Shown one piece after another: positions 46,365 to 58,918 of a stretch of DNA of 64,000 bases; positions within the stretch are counted from its first letter, which is position 1; the number at the start of each line of letters is the position of its first letter. Source of the stretch: Vitis vinifera. Lineage: Eukaryota > Streptophyta > Magnoliopsida > Vitales > Vitaceae. The stretch lies in the NCBI RefSeq assembly GCF_030704535.1, contig NC_081807.1:8210001-8274000 (forward strand), written 5' to 3'. The position numbers and the translations under genes were made by a program. A model generated the notes under the pieces. It saw nothing but the letters and a program-made list of their open reading frames with translations, was not told where the DNA came from and did no database searches.

Positions 46365-48165
46365 TACCTTAAGTACTACCTTAGTGGCCTTTAGGTACTA
46401 CCTTAAGGGCCCCTAGGTACTACCTTAGTGGCTTTCAGGTACTACCTTAAGGGCCCCTAGGTACTACCTTAGCTAAACTTCAACTCAACCTCTCCCAAGC
46501 CTCGGGTCTTCATTTGTGACCCTTAGACCATGCCATTATATGCTTCTCTTAAGTCCTCAAGTGGTCCACCAATGGTTTTTGCCTACTGTTCCTTAGGTAC
46601 TACCTTAGTGGCCTTAAGGTACTACCTTAGTGGCCTTAAGGTACTACCTTAGTGGCCTTTAGGTACTACCTTAAGGGCCCCTAGGTACTACCTTACCAAA
46701 ACTTCAACTCAACCTCTCCCAAGCCTCGGGTCTTCATTTGTGACCCTTAGACCATGCCATTATATGTTTCTCTTGAGTCCTCAAGTGGTCCACCAATGGT
46801 TTTTTTCTACTGTTCCTTAGGTACTACCTTAGTGGCCTTAAGGTACTACCTTAGTGGCCTTCAGGTACTACCTTAAGGGACCCTAGGTGCTACCTTAGTT
46901 AAACTTCAACTCAACCTCTCCCAAGCCTCGAGTCTTCATTTGTGACCCTTAGACCATGTCATTATATGCTTCTCTTGAGTCCTCAAGTGGTCCACCAATG
47001 GTTTTTTGCTACTGTTCCTTAGGTACTACCTTAAGGGACCCTAGGTACTACCTTAGCTAAACTTCAACTCAACCTCTCCTAAGCCTCTGTTCTTCATTTG
47101 TGACCCTTAGACCATGCCATTATATGCTTCTCTCGAGTCCTCAAGTGGTCCACCAATGGTTTTTTTTTACTGTTCCTTAGGTACTACCTTAGTGGCCTTA
47201 AGGTACTACCTTAGTGGCCTTCAGGTACTACCTTAAGGGACCCTAGGTACTACCTTAGCTAAACTTCAACCTCAAGTGGTCAACCAATGGTTTTTTGCTA
47301 ATGTTCCTTAGGTACTACCTTAATGGCCTTCAGGTACTACCTTAAGGGCCCCTAGGTACTACCTTACCAAAACTTCAACTCAACCTCTCCCAAGCCTCGA
47401 GTCTTCATTTGTGACCCTTAAACCATGCCATTATATGCTTCTCTTGAGTCTTCAAGTGGTCCACCAATGGTTTTTTGCTACTGTTGCTTAGGTACTACCT
47501 TAATGGCCTTTAGGTACTACCTTAGTGGCCTTCAGGTACTACCTTAAGGGACCCTAGGTACTACCTTAGCTAAACTTCAACTCAACATCTCCCAAGCCTC
47601 GGGTCTTCCTTTGTCACCCTTAGACCATGCCATTATATGCTTCTCTTGAGTCCTCAAGTGGTCCACCAATGGTTTTTTGCTACTGTTGCTTAGGTACTAC
47701 CTTAATGGCCTTTAGGTACTACCTTAGTGGCCTTCAGGTACTACCTTAAGGGACCCTAGGTACTACCTTAGCTAAACTTCAACTCAACATCTCCCAAGCC
47801 TCGGGTCTTCCTTTGTCACCCTTAGACCATGCTATTATATGCTTCTCTTGAGTCCTCAAGTGGTCCACCAATGGTTTTTTGCTACTGTTGCTTAGGTACT
47901 ACCTTAATGGCCTTTAGGTACTACCTTAGTGGCCTTCAGGTACTACCTTAAGGGACCCTAAGTACTACCTTAAGGTAAACTTGAACTCAACCTCTCCGAA
48001 GCCTCGAGTCTTCTTTGGTGACCTTTAGAGCATCCCATCATGTGGTTCTCTTCATTCATCAAGTGGTCCACCAATGGTTTTTTGCTACTGTAGCTTAGGT
48101 ACTACCTTAAGGGCCCTTAGGTACTGCCTTAGTGGCTTTCAGGTACTACCTTAAGGTAAACTTTA
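46365..48165 (+). repeat. Hierarchical tandem array of GGTACTACCTTA units
   Basis: About 38 copies of the 12-mer GGTACTACCTTA (a few single-base variants) in ten clusters. Within a cluster copies are 22 bp apart, with two spacer types: GTGGCCTTNA and AGGG(A/C)CCCTA. Clusters are separated by a conserved ~110-125-bp spacer (containing CTTCAACTCAACCTCTCCCA, GACCATGCCATTATATGCTT and AAGTGGTCCACCAATGGTTT), giving a higher-order period of about 200 bp; the last units (47488, 47690, 47894, 48097) are spaced 202-204 bp. The units starting at 47488 and 47690 differ by about one base over 200, so expansion is recent. The core AGGTA-C-TACCT is a dyad. Confidence 0.92.
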
Positions 48166-50340
48166 ACTCCTTGGATGTAAAATATGTTCTTGTTGTCTTC
48201 GGATGTTGGTTTCTTAGTTGTTTTATGAGATCATCTCGATAAAAAAAATATAATCACTACACTCTGATGTGCTGCCTAGTTTTTAGGTCTTGTTGGATAT
48301 CCGAGTGATGACATTAATAAGTTCCTGTGGATGGTTCGCATAGGAGGGGGGGTATTCCCTCACATCAAGGAACCTGATTATCTGGTGAGTTGTTGGTTGC
48401 TTGTAATATGGATTCTAAGTATGTCTCCTTTGGGTTCTTATTGCTGGTGTATTGTTGGTACACTAGTTTCAAGCTTTGTTCCATTTGAGATTCCAAATAT
48501 TTGTCTTGATTGGCAATAGACTAACATTTAAGTTGAATCTCACTTGATGGTCTCACATTATTGGTGAATTTGCATTTGGTTGAAAGTTTACTTTTCTTTA
48601 TGGCTTTATTGTGGTGAATATTGGAAACAGCTTGGATTTGTTTAATTTCCATGGAAGGTCCAAATAGTCCATGAGACATGTCTTTGTAATGTGAGTTAAG
48701 AGAATGTTGACTTGTTAGTGTTAGTGTTGGACGGCCCATCCAAATGGCATGTATTTAAACTTGCCATACAGGAATCCTAGAGACATGTCTTTATTTTCCC
48801 TATAAAGTCCCATGTCTGTTCTGATTAACTTCCCATGGTTTATAATCAATGAAGGTGTTCACTACTCACCATTGGATGGTTCGGATATACAAATTAAAAC
48901 CTCCGAAGAACAGGATTCGTGTAAAAATAAAGAAATCAAAATCGGTATGCATGATAAACATCTTTAGATTGTATTCGTTTATGATTCAGTGCAAAATTAC
49001 CCACTGACCTTTTGTTGCCTCCTCCCTTTGCAGAAAGCAAGCTCCACAACCAGCTCAAAAAAAGAAGTGGAAAAAAAAAGAAGAATCCCTGGCAATGAAA
49101 GGCACTTTCAGAAGATGCTGTCTCCAATCAGTTACTTGTAACCCACATATTTAATATCCAAAACACTAATTCGTTCTCTTAAAAGTAATTTCTACAGCAA
49201 TTTTATCGTGGTCAATCCCAAACAGGCCTTTATTATGATTTCCATATCCATATCCTCTCTTTTCAATTTCTTCCTTTCATTTTCCCTCTCATGTGGGATG
49301 GGTAAACTTTGCACTTTCTAAAGTCATCTTTAATGTCTGAACTGAGTGGTATCCTACATAAATATTTTCTACAAACTCAGAATGACCTCAGTGACAAAAG
49401 CCAACCCCTTGAAGTAGAGGTATAGAAGTAAATTGCATTCACAGCTGATTTTGTCCCCTACTTTCAATTAAGTCACAGCTAACAATTTTATATATAGCAT
49501 TCAAATTGCATTCAGATGCAAAATTGTCTTCTTACCCTTCCAGAAAGCCTATATCAACCAATCATTCAAAACTAGGACATAGAAATGCCAAAAGTACATA
49601 AACAGAATGCCACCTTATGAATCTCCACAGTAAAATTATCAATCTTTTCTCATGTCATTCAACATTGTTTTCATAATTTTCTCACTTTCATACAAGGAGT
49701 ATATATTCAAAAAACAAAGAAACAGAAAAATCAGTTATATTGGCAAGAAAAGGACTTTCCCCAGTTAGACGAACATTTGTGAATAAGATTGATTGGACAG
49801 AGTTTCTACTGGATATGAGGTAGTTGGCTGAAGAAGAGAAAAATTGATCACTGATGTCTGCACACTTTCTTTGAGCATAGAAACTCCCAAGCTTAATTAA
49901 TCTTCCAAACCATCGATCAAATACACTATTCTGAGTGAGACCGTGGAAAGGGCATCTCAGCAAAAAAAATCCAACAACAAATTTTACTATACAGGAGCTA
50001 TATTTTATTCCAAAAGGAGACGGTCTTTGATCTTGAAGCCCAAATCAATATATATATACTAGGAGCTTCTGGCTTCTCCCTGGTGTAATAAAAAGTGAGC
50101 TACAAAATGACCCAGAGCAGGTCCCACCTCAGAATTACCTTCATCTGGTCATTTTCTTGACACCTCATAATTGTTACAGTTTCTTAGGCAGGTTGTAATT
50201 TTTATTGAGAATGCACATACCATTACTGTAATATATATTACAGTCCTCAAGCTTCCTCTATATTCAATGGGGTGTGTCTTAAAATATAGAGGGAACTAAA
50301 GGCATACTGCCTAACTACCCTTATCCAAATAACAAAATAA
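48166..50340. other. Intergenic region, no supported gene
   Basis: No exon accepted. A short stretch near 48320-48400 (frame reading [14 protein letters not shown]) weakly recalls histone H2A.Z but was not accepted. The rest is AT-rich with short, domain-free frames. Confidence 0.45.
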
Positions 50341-50350
50341 ACAAAGGAGC

Positions 50351-52290
50351 CTATTGTGAAGTCTTCATCTTTGATATCTCCTCCAACAATAATCTGGATT
50401 CAGCTGCAAAATCAACTGCCACAACAGCCCTGGCTGTTATCCACTGCCTTTTCTCATTCATGTATTCATGTTGTGCAACACTAATCCGGAAAAGATGAGG
50501 GACCCAAATAGCTTCCTTCAATTTCTGCTGGAATCGGTTCTCCTCTCCCTCCTGCAGAGAAAATTGGGTTTTTAAAACATCAGATTTTGAATGCCAGAAG
50601 TTCATCCTTTTTTTCTTCCATAGAACCCAACTAGGCTACCAAATAAGTAACCAACTACATATGAATTAACGCATCAATGAGCAACTCTTTCAAGTTAACT
50701 AAGATTTGGACAAACTCCTAGATATTTCAATATTGTCAAGAGTTTACCTGTGATTTAAGCTTATCAAGCTCATCAGCAGAGCACCCAAATATTCTCTCTG
50801 CTTGTTCATTAAACAGAGCAAGGCAAGCTTCACCACTATCATCTGAAACTTTCACTACCATTATGTACCTGGAAAACATAACAGAATGTAACAAAGAAAC
50901 ATCATTCATAGGACAACTTTTCCTATTTTAAATACTATCACTGAATTCTTATTGATTCAAATTCCATGAATCCCTCACCTTCAACTGCACTCATCATCAT
51001 TCTTTTCACATCCTTCACACCAATACCCAGATTCAATAGCATCTGTGACTTTCTTGTTGCATGTCTTACAAGCCTGGTACCACATTGTTTGCTCAGGCTT
51101 GATGAAGCTTATGTATGCTCTGATGCTAAAAAATGAAGGCTGTACAGAGACAAGCCCACATTATCAAAACTTAAAATGGTTTTAACTTAAAACTTTGGCT
51201 AAGACCAGTTTGATCATGTTAGGTTATTTTAATGACAGTAATTATTACCTTGTCTTCACCCAAAGATGGGTTGCTGGTTACATGAGAAAGGGAAACCCTG
51301 TCATAGTACATGGACCTCACTCCACCCTTAGATGAAGGACTGATATCAGACCCAATACAAGCCATTGAAGCTACTTTACCATGGTAATCATGATACCTGT
51401 GAACAAGAACATATGGTCAGAAACACTTACTACAAGAACTAACAAGGTAATAGGTCACTGGATGATTCCTTACCAGGATCTCAACTTTTTTGATTCCGGT
51501 GTATCTGGATTTACCAGTGCAATACTTTTACTCAATGTTGACAGTGATACACCTAAAACAAGATATGAAGAGAACATTACAAAGAGGACTTCTTATCATT
51601 CTCAAGTTTTTGAGAATGTGCTTAATTGCCATAATAATACCAAACTTCAAGAAAACAAGGGGAATTACCTTGGAAGTCTCCAACTTTGAGAGATTTAATT
51701 GCAATAATTGGAAATTTATCAGCATTATCCAACAATTCCTACCCTACATTAGTAGCATGATCATTCCACAAAGAGACCACAACACTCTTCTTCCTACAAT
51801 TGAAACGTCCATAAGTTCAATATGAAGCAACATTAGACCAAAGTGACCAGTGCAAAAAATAAAATATACACTCACGACTTGTCCGCAATAGTAATATCAC
51901 GCTTAGGAACAATCTCATTGGTACTCTTCCTTCGTATGGTCATTGTAGGAGAGACACTTTGAACAACTCCACTAACATCTGGAATTAATAATGATATGGG
52001 TCATATTAAACAAAAGAACGAGTGAACAGGAAAATAATCCTTTGTTGATTCTAAGATTGGTTCTTACCTACAAGCTCCTTCCCATTGACATAAGGACCCA
52101 ACTCTTCAATGTCAAAAATTTGAATTTTGCTTCAGGGATAAAAGTTTCTTCATTACTGGCCTCCTCAACCTCTGAATTTTCATTCAGGGTCATTCCATAA
52201 TCATTTTGTACAGTTTTAAACTGCTTGTTGGCTACTTTTAGAGCTCCTTTTCATATGTAATAGACCTTCCCCAATTGTCTGTGTTTTCTC
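50351..52290 (-). pseudogene. Replication protein A 70-kDa subunit (RPA1), C-terminal two thirds
   Basis: RPA1 is the large subunit of the eukaryotic ssDNA-binding trimer. Seven exon pieces in order: ALKVANKQFKTVQNDYGMTL..ELGPYVNGKELV (about 52070-52280, start of DBD-B), VQSVSPTMTIRRKSTNEIVP (about 51885-51965), SVVVSLWNDHATNV..IAIKSLKVGDFQG (about 51670-51790), VSLSTLSKSIALVNPDTPES (about 51477-51555), RVSLSHVTSNPSLGEDK (about 51250-51400), the DBD-C zinc ribbon TCNKKVTDAIESGYWCEGCE (about 50985-51135) and the C-terminal pair ending LLEEISKMKTSQ (stop 50351). Disabling changes: TGA for Ser near the first exon start, a frameshift before ELGPYVNG, TAG for Gln in ATNVG-stop-ELLD, and a frameshift after NDDECS. 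Introns are kept, so it is an unprocessed duplicate. RPA70N and most of DBD-A are missing. Confidence 0.93.
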
Positions 52291-52589
52291 TATATGATCA
52301 TCCATTGAAATTTTGGAATTTCGGTTACAAATTCCTAGTATTGCCAATATAGAAAAACTACAAACCCCATCCATCATAAAAACAGACAACTCTGTTCAAC
52401 ACACCTCAGACATGTCTCTCTATTACCATAGGAAAACAATCATTAATTAAATCAAAAACGAAAAAAATGGGAAGGGATGCAAAACTTTGCATTGGAATCT
52501 GGAATGACCTAGTTGCTGAGTATAGCTTAACATATTAAAAAAGGAACCAGGAGGGAAAAAATGTGGGTATAAAGACCTGGAAAGAATGA

Positions 52590-55016
52590 TCACAACTGCC
52601 TCCACTCTTCGCCAGCATAAACCGCTATTTCCCCAAGCTCTTCTTCAATCTGAATCAACTGAAAGAAATTTAGCAGTTAATTTCATATTTTCCTTGTTGT
52701 ACATCTAAACCACATGATTTCACAAACTTGCGTTTGTGATCAAAAGCTAAAGACTTTTTGAACTGTTGACTACATTAGCTAAAAGACTAAAAGATCATGA
52801 AAGAGCTGAGTTTTGGGGTTTCATGCGATTTTTTTGTTCAGGAGTCAGTGATTCACGAATGTATACTACAATAATGACTAGGGAGAAACTAAATCAGGAT
52901 ATGTTAATTAGAGTTCTTCCGACGTTGCATTATATTCTCCTGCTCATTTGGAGCCTGCTTTTCTGTATGTGCAAAAGCTTTATCTCCCTCTAAAGCTAGG
53001 GAGAAACTGCATTGTCAAAGCATTTTTCAACCCAAAAAGACCCAGTAAACGCTCCGCTTGTTTTTATGGAAAACAAAATCTTGGAAAGAGAGGACACTAT
53101 GCCATCAGATGAGCATTATATCACAACTATGGTAATATCTGCAAGTTACTTGAATATTTGCAAAATATTACACAAATGAATTATGAACATCCTTCCCATT
53201 TTCTGGAAAGCAGTCTCCTAGATAATTATTATTTTTTTTTTAAATCTGGAGATCAAGAGAAAGCATTCTTTATCCTAAAAATAACCTTGACAGTTAACAT
53301 AACCTGAAGAATTATGTAGTAGTGCAATATACAAAACTACAAATTAAATTAGCAAAAAATACAAGGGTCAGAAAGGAGGAAGATGCATATTATTTTCCAG
53401 TTGAAAATGAAACAGATGAAGGTACATGACTAATTATGCAAAACAAGTACTTCTTAGTTTAAATCATCATCAATTTCATGCCAATGAAGAGCAAATCAGA
53501 GAAAAGTCAAATTGTTATAGGGTGTAACATACCTTTGAAATAGTGTAAACTGCCAAGCTTAGTACCGGTAGACAATTCCCACATGTACACAAGTCCATCA
53601 TGTGTACCAATGATCCCATGACTAGCTGAAGCACCAATAGCAGCTGCCCTGCACAGTGAGATGATTTAAATACTGACTACATCAGTCAATCAGCCTTTTA
53701 AAATAAGAAAATAAGTTGTGGATTCCCGGTCAGACTTCAGTTGAAATAATAGTTTCAACACTAGTTATTGTCCATCAGAGCTTCAAGTGCATGATACGTT
53801 TTAGGTTCATGCTTAATGTTCCAGAAGTATATTCCTCATACTAGTTTCCCAGAAAAGAACATTCACTAGTACTTGTCTTATTAACCCATCTCCTTGTACT
53901 AAAAGGATTTAAAGTAATGAATAATAATCTATTAAGTGGGGGCCACTTAAATGTTCCTTGGAAATTAAAACATCACTTTGCAGTTACCATAGCTTTCTGG
54001 ATCAAATCCACCTTTAAGGTGAAACCCATAACAAGACCAAAGTGGCACAATAATGATTTATGTTTCCAAAAACCTGGACTCACATCATTCCTGAAATCTT
54101 AAATATCATCCTATGCATGCCATGAAACAATTTTATTACAAATGCTATTAAAACATTCAGAAGGTCATGCAAAAACACAATGGAACCACTTCTTTTCTAT
54201 GGAACATTTAAGTGCCCCTCAATGTTTAGAACTAGGAAGCCTTCATCCCAATGCTTTAAAAAGACATAAAGCAAAATCATTACATGAGATACAGTATATG
54301 TTGTATTTAGATACTGTTTTAAAACACTAGAAAGCACCTTGGACCTAATGCACTTCCCAGGATGACCATATTTTTCACCAGGAGAGCTAGTCTCCACCAT
54401 CCAACTGGATTTGTTTGGCAATCATTCATTTGATTGTCATGCTGAGTGTCAGAGTCAGAAAGAGTTGCAACAAGAAGCCACACAGCAATGCTTTCCCCCC
54501 CTAATGGAAGAAAGGTGTAATTTTCATTGTGCTTTGAGAACCACATTTTTGTTGCAGCCATTATTTTGTTGATGTGAAAATCCACATCAGGATAGCTGGA
54601 AAGAGGAACCTCACTTTGGAAACTAAACAAGCTGATTGGAATGAACTCGAAAATTGAAATGCTTGGCATTGCGAACCTTGATATGAGGATGCGTTGGGAA
54701 ATGTCCCTGAAAGAAGTAAAAACAGGTGTGCATCATCAAATAACAAGAATAACAAGAATTACAGGACAGGCTGATGCAGCTTAAATGTTGATAAACTTTG
54801 TAATAAGAGAATTTAATGAAAGTACAAAAAAACTTCAAAAAAAAATTGGAATTTATAAGAACCATAAGTGGCAATAAAAACTAAATAGTCAATCACATTA
54901 AACTCACCTGGGGAAACGTTGTAATAAGATACAAACTGATTCCACATTCCAGAAATTGTAGAGGTAGTAATTACAATGAAGCACCAGAACATAACAAATT
55001 GGATGAAACAAAAATA
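52590..55016 (-). CDS. Unrecognised multi-exon protein with a WD-like stretch (partial)
   Basis: I do not recognise the family with confidence. Three exons fit in phase: 54908-55016 (reading YVLVLHCNYYLYNFWNVESV), 54338-54706 (reading ISRFAMPSISIFEFIPISLF, MAATKMWFSKHNENYTFLPL and ESIAVWLLVATLSDSDTQ) and 53533-53648 (reading IGASASHGIIGTHDGLVYMW then ELSTGTKLGSLHYFKG). The last resembles a WD40/beta-propeller strand pair (GTHDGLVYMWELSTG). A probable last exon at 52590-52658 (IQIEEELGEIAVYAGEEWRQ, L, stop) does not match in phase, so one exon between is unseen or lost. No start codon or 5' exons were found up to 57 kb. It may be a truncated gene; no stop interrupts the three linked exons. Confidence 0.55.
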
Positions 55017-55019
55017 CTA

Positions 55020-56390
55020 GCAAAAGATAACCAAAGAACAGAAAATAAAATCCTGGAGTGCCAGACGTAAAAGGCCATATTTTGACTAAATTTTATTTTT
55101 AAAAAAAAATTATCATGAGAAGGACTTGTTGACCCTTAGAATAATTGAATGCTGCTGGTTGATGGTTATTCCATGTTTGTGTGTGTTCCATCTTTGTTTC
55201 CAAGGCTTATGGTCCAGGACTTCCTCACTTTAGAAGAGGGAAAAACAATTCACTAGTCACAGTGGCTGACTTTTTATCAAGCTTATTATAAGTTCACATT
55301 TGGATCAAGTTAAATCCTTTTTAAATGACTGATCATTACAGGCATTTTCCTTCACACAATTAAGAGTATCTTGATGTTTTTTCATGACCTAGTAATACGT
55401 TTCAGTTTCCACTAGAAACAAAATTAAGTAATAGAAGCCTGATCTTTATAATTTATAATACAGAAGAATCTGCAGATGATATGAATATGATAATAGAAGT
55501 TATAACATTAAGAAATTGATCTAGACAACAGAGTTCCTTAACTTTTCAATTTCAATGAATTGACAGATATCAATTAGAGCCCTATAACTTGGTAGCGGAT
55601 TGGAAATTCAAAAAATTTTCAATTGCACATGAAGGAAAAAAAACAAATATCACTGCTCACCATGTGATTTAAGCATACTGGGCTACACCTATGCCTAATT
55701 TGAAGTGCAGGAAACAGAAATAATTGGATCCATTAAGGTAAGACAGGGAAACTAAGAAGTACAAGAAGCCGGTTACCACTCAAAAAATGTAGAGACAGTT
55801 CAGTTAGCAATCAAAATTCCGAACCAAAAAGAAATTATGATAATTTGATATTTGTTTCTATTCAAACCATTTCAAAACTTTATTCACGCATTTTCCTAAG
55901 GACAATCTTAAGTACTTTGCCGAGACTTGATATTAAGTATCAAGTGCAAATAAGTCAAAACCAGTGCAGAAAATCAGATAGAACCTTTTTATCCAGATAA
56001 TACTAATGATGTATCTTAATAAACCTGAATTATGCTAGCCAATTAATTCCCATATCAGTAGCCTTTCTATGGATGGAAGAAACTAATATGCAAGCAGAGA
56101 AGGCAGCATACCATAAACTAAATTCCCCAAAACCATGCTGTCTGATGTGAAGCTCTATGCATTAAAAAAAGGAAAAACAAATTATAAACTTAATTTTTTT
56201 AAAAAAATTAAAAAACAGCTCTTTAGGTGGCAGGGGAGGTGGGTTTTGGTTCAAATAGCTTATACTGCCTCTGGCATCTGTTCTTGAATTCTCCAACTTT
56301 GTCTCCCAAACATGTCCTAATTCCCAAGAGCTCATATTGTCGGACCTACTCATTAGGGTTTGCATCAGTTTCCATTAACATTTAACTAAA
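55020..56390. other. Intergenic/intronic region upstream of the WD-like gene
   Basis: No exon accepted. One minus-strand stretch near 56105-56155 (LHIRQHGFGEFSLW followed by GTATGC) could be an exon of the WD-like gene but has no independent support. Confidence 0.35.
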
Positions 56391-56397
56391 AAGAGTT

Positions 56398-56975
56398 AAA
56401 AAATTCAATCAAGGTCAAAGAAAATCAACCATCCCACAGAGCAGAAGTTGCATAGATATTCGAGAAAATCAGTCATGTCACAAACTAAGCAATTAATCAC
56501 ATAGCAGAAGTTCAGAAGTTCAGCTTTCCTCAATCCAACCAGCTTTGAATACATGTTTACAGGCTTATATAATCTGCTCCTTACCACCTTTAAACAAAAC
56601 CCTCGAACGAATTAAACCAAAAAACCCAGAAAAAAAAAACAAAAAAAATAAGAAGAAGCACAGAAAATTAGGATTACAATCAATCAATCCACACAAAGTG
56701 CTAAAAAAACATTAATAAACAAACACCCAACAAAAAAACAGCAAGCTTTTATTAAAAGAACACAAAAACAAATAAAATAAAAACATACCCACAACTTTAT
56801 CTTACCTCAAGAACCGAATCCAAGAGCGAAAAAAGAGTTTAAAAATTCAATCAAGGTCAAACAAAATCAACCATCCCACAGAGCAGAAATTACATAGATA
56901 TTCGAGAAAATCAGTCATGTCACAAACTAAGCATCTAATCACACAGCAGAAGTTCAGAAGTTCAGCTTTCCTCAG
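56398..56975 (+). repeat. 130-bp direct repeat flanking a 310-bp spacer
   Basis: AAAAATTCAATCAAGGTCAA to TTCAGCTTTCCTCA occurs at about 56398-56530 and 56842-56975 with about five differences. The second copy ends exactly where homology to the left-hand reductase block begins, so it marks the edge of the duplicated segment. Confidence 0.88.
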
Positions 56976-57106
56976 GTGCTAAATTGCAATTAAAAATAAA
57001 AACAATAATTAATTGTCAATCTCAAGAGCTGATTTTGAGCAATAATTTCAAAACATGCTAAAATTTGAATCAAACTTCTAAAGTGAAGGGCTGGATCGAT
57101 GAATAC

Positions 57107-57512
57107 CTTTGTTGTCCCTGCAACTTTGATGGCATCTATAATATTGAGTTGGTCAAGAACTTGGGGATATGCAAGGGCCGAGATGACCACATCTACTTGT
57201 TGAATCACCAACACAAGCTTCTCATGCTCATCCAGTTCTCCCTGTTCCAACAGCATATATATTGATCACCGCAGGAAGTAAGAAAAGAAACTAAGACGAA
57301 AAAGAGGGGAAAAAAGGTATTACTTGGACAATGTCGACGCCCATGGACTGGAACTCTTTGAGAAGTTCTATCTTGGAGGAATGTGTTTGTGGAGTCGTAG
57401 GCCTAGAATAAACGTACGTTGGATGACCCATCTTAACGCTGGCCTTAACCATACATCTACCAATATAACCTGTACCACCAAATATGAGAATGCTACTTAA
57501 CACGCTCTCCAT
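57107..57512 (-). pseudogene. Isoflavone reductase-like / eugenol synthase-like, exons 1-2, second copy
   Basis: Same two exons as 158-558, with identical lengths and splice sites: exon 1 57324-57512 (189 nt, GGTGYIG motif), exon 2 57107-57241 (135 nt, to AGTTK). Protein differences from the first copy are few (for example RCMVK for RYMVK, SALAYP for LALAYP). SALAYP and IKVAGTTK here look closer to what I recall of family members. However, homology to the other copy stops near 56976, and the next 4 kb leftwards hold no RFLPSDFG-type exon, so the catalytic and substrate-binding part appears lost. Both exons are open, but the gene is called a truncated pseudogene because of the missing 3' exons. 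Confidence 0.78.
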
Positions 57513-57729
57513 TGCTTTCCCACTACTTCTTTGTTGCTCTCCACCCCCCACCTCTCTATTGCTGATCTATTTATAGAAAAATAATAATAATAATTTCTTC
57601 TAGTTTTTAAGACGAAGGAAATCAACAATACATAAGAAAAAAGAAAGGTTTTGACGAAAGAGCTTATCTTTAGATATTTGAAAAGATTTCTGGACCCATT
57701 CGTCACATAGAGCTAGATGACTTTAAATG

Positions 57730-58200
57730 ATGAGTTTCGTACATCACAACTGTTGAAATTCGTGCAACAATTTATAGTGAAAAATAATAGTAAAACGAGA
57801 AAAAAGAACACGCAGATTTAACATGGTTCGACTAATTGCCTATGTCCATAGGAATAAAGAAAAGGATTTTCACTATGTATCAAATTAGGGTTACATAAAA
57901 GAGTATTTATATTATCCCTTAAAAATAAAAATTCCAAAAATACCCTTGGACCATACCGTAGGGGGCGTTGCTCCCCGTAACCCCCAACCTATCATTCACC
58001 CCACAACAAAAGAAATACAAGCCTAAATGGCAAATGTTGTTGCTTCGGCATTTGCCCATTTTTTCTTCATTCATCTTTTCGTTCAAATATGAACCACATA
58101 CTACAACAATAACCATGTACGATATTGGAAATTTTAAGTCAAAAGCGCCCTGTTGTAGGCTGTCCAATCTGGAAGCAACACTGCCAGAAAAAAAGCTCAA
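57730..58200. repeat. Dispersed repeat-like segment
   Basis: Non-coding stretch with phrases such as ACATGGTTCGACTAATTGCC and TTACATAAAAGAGTATTTAT and a small GGGGGCGTTGCTCCCC foldback near 57961-57976. It has the feel of a short retroelement end; class undetermined. Short open frames on both strands are not supported. Confidence 0.35.
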
Positions 58201-58439
58201 CTAATGGAGTGGTAATGTGGTCATTTTTATAAAACAATTTCTAGGGTGGAGTGCAACAAATTCAACAACAAATCCCAAGTTATTTCCATGTGTGTGCTGA
58301 CAACTTTGAAGCTGCAGCTTAGCAAATCGTGGAGGAGAAGGAAAGGGCTGCCAAAAATGCAAACAAAGATCAATGACTTTTAAGTCTTCTGCTGCTTGGT
58401 TGAAATTAGGCACCGACTTTGCTAGCTATCTGGTACTAT

Positions 58440-58790
58440 GTTTCAGCATCATACGGAGTTTTCATTCGTCTCCACTATAGCTGGTTGCTTTGCACATTTG
58501 CCTTCTTTAGTTACCTGCAGCTTATGCAACAATCAGTCAAATAATAAATGGGGCTAAAAACAACTGTTTGGATAAACATTCTGCCAAATCAATAGCTCAT
58601 ATGGCTGGCAAGTGTCTGCACTACAGCCACTTGCTTTACATATCTATCTTCTTTATCTGGGAGCAGCTTATACAATAGTAGTCAACTAATTAAATGGAGC
58701 TGCAAATTATACTACTAAACTTTATGGAGAAAGAGTCAACAATTAACAGAACTGTTTGGATAAACAAGTTTCTCCACTATAATTAACATA
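58440..58790 (+). repeat. Diverged tandem duplication of about 150-170 bp
   Basis: Two successive copies share CACTA(T/C)AGC..TTGCTTT.CA, TCTTCTTTA, GCAGCTTAT.CAA, AATGG.GCT and AACTGTTTGGATAAACA in the same order. They begin near 58473 and 58618 and end near 58581 and 58771. Identity looks like 70-75 percent by eye. Confidence 0.6.
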
Positions 58791-58918
58791 AATTTTACTT
58801 AGGTATTTTCCATGCAAATTTATGGAATCAGAATCAAGGTTTTAATTCCTCCTGGCTAGGATTTCCCATATTCTTTTTTAAATATAACCTAGGACTCTCC
58901 CTGCAAAATATGACAATA

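Noticed and set aside
48320-48400. Possible histone H2A.Z C-terminal fragment ([14 protein letters not shown])
   Set aside because: Similarity to the H2A.Z GGGV-PHI segment covers about ten residues with a gap, and the flanks do not fit a histone fold. Too weak to annotate.
56105-56155. Possible extra exon of the WD-like gene (LHIRQHGFGEFSLW)
   Set aside because: Has a plausible donor but no linked neighbour exon in phase and no family match.
57961-57976. GC-rich GGGGGCGTTGCTCCCC foldback as a terminator
   Set aside because: Short palindrome inside a dispersed repeat; plant genes do not use such terminators and no gene ends here.
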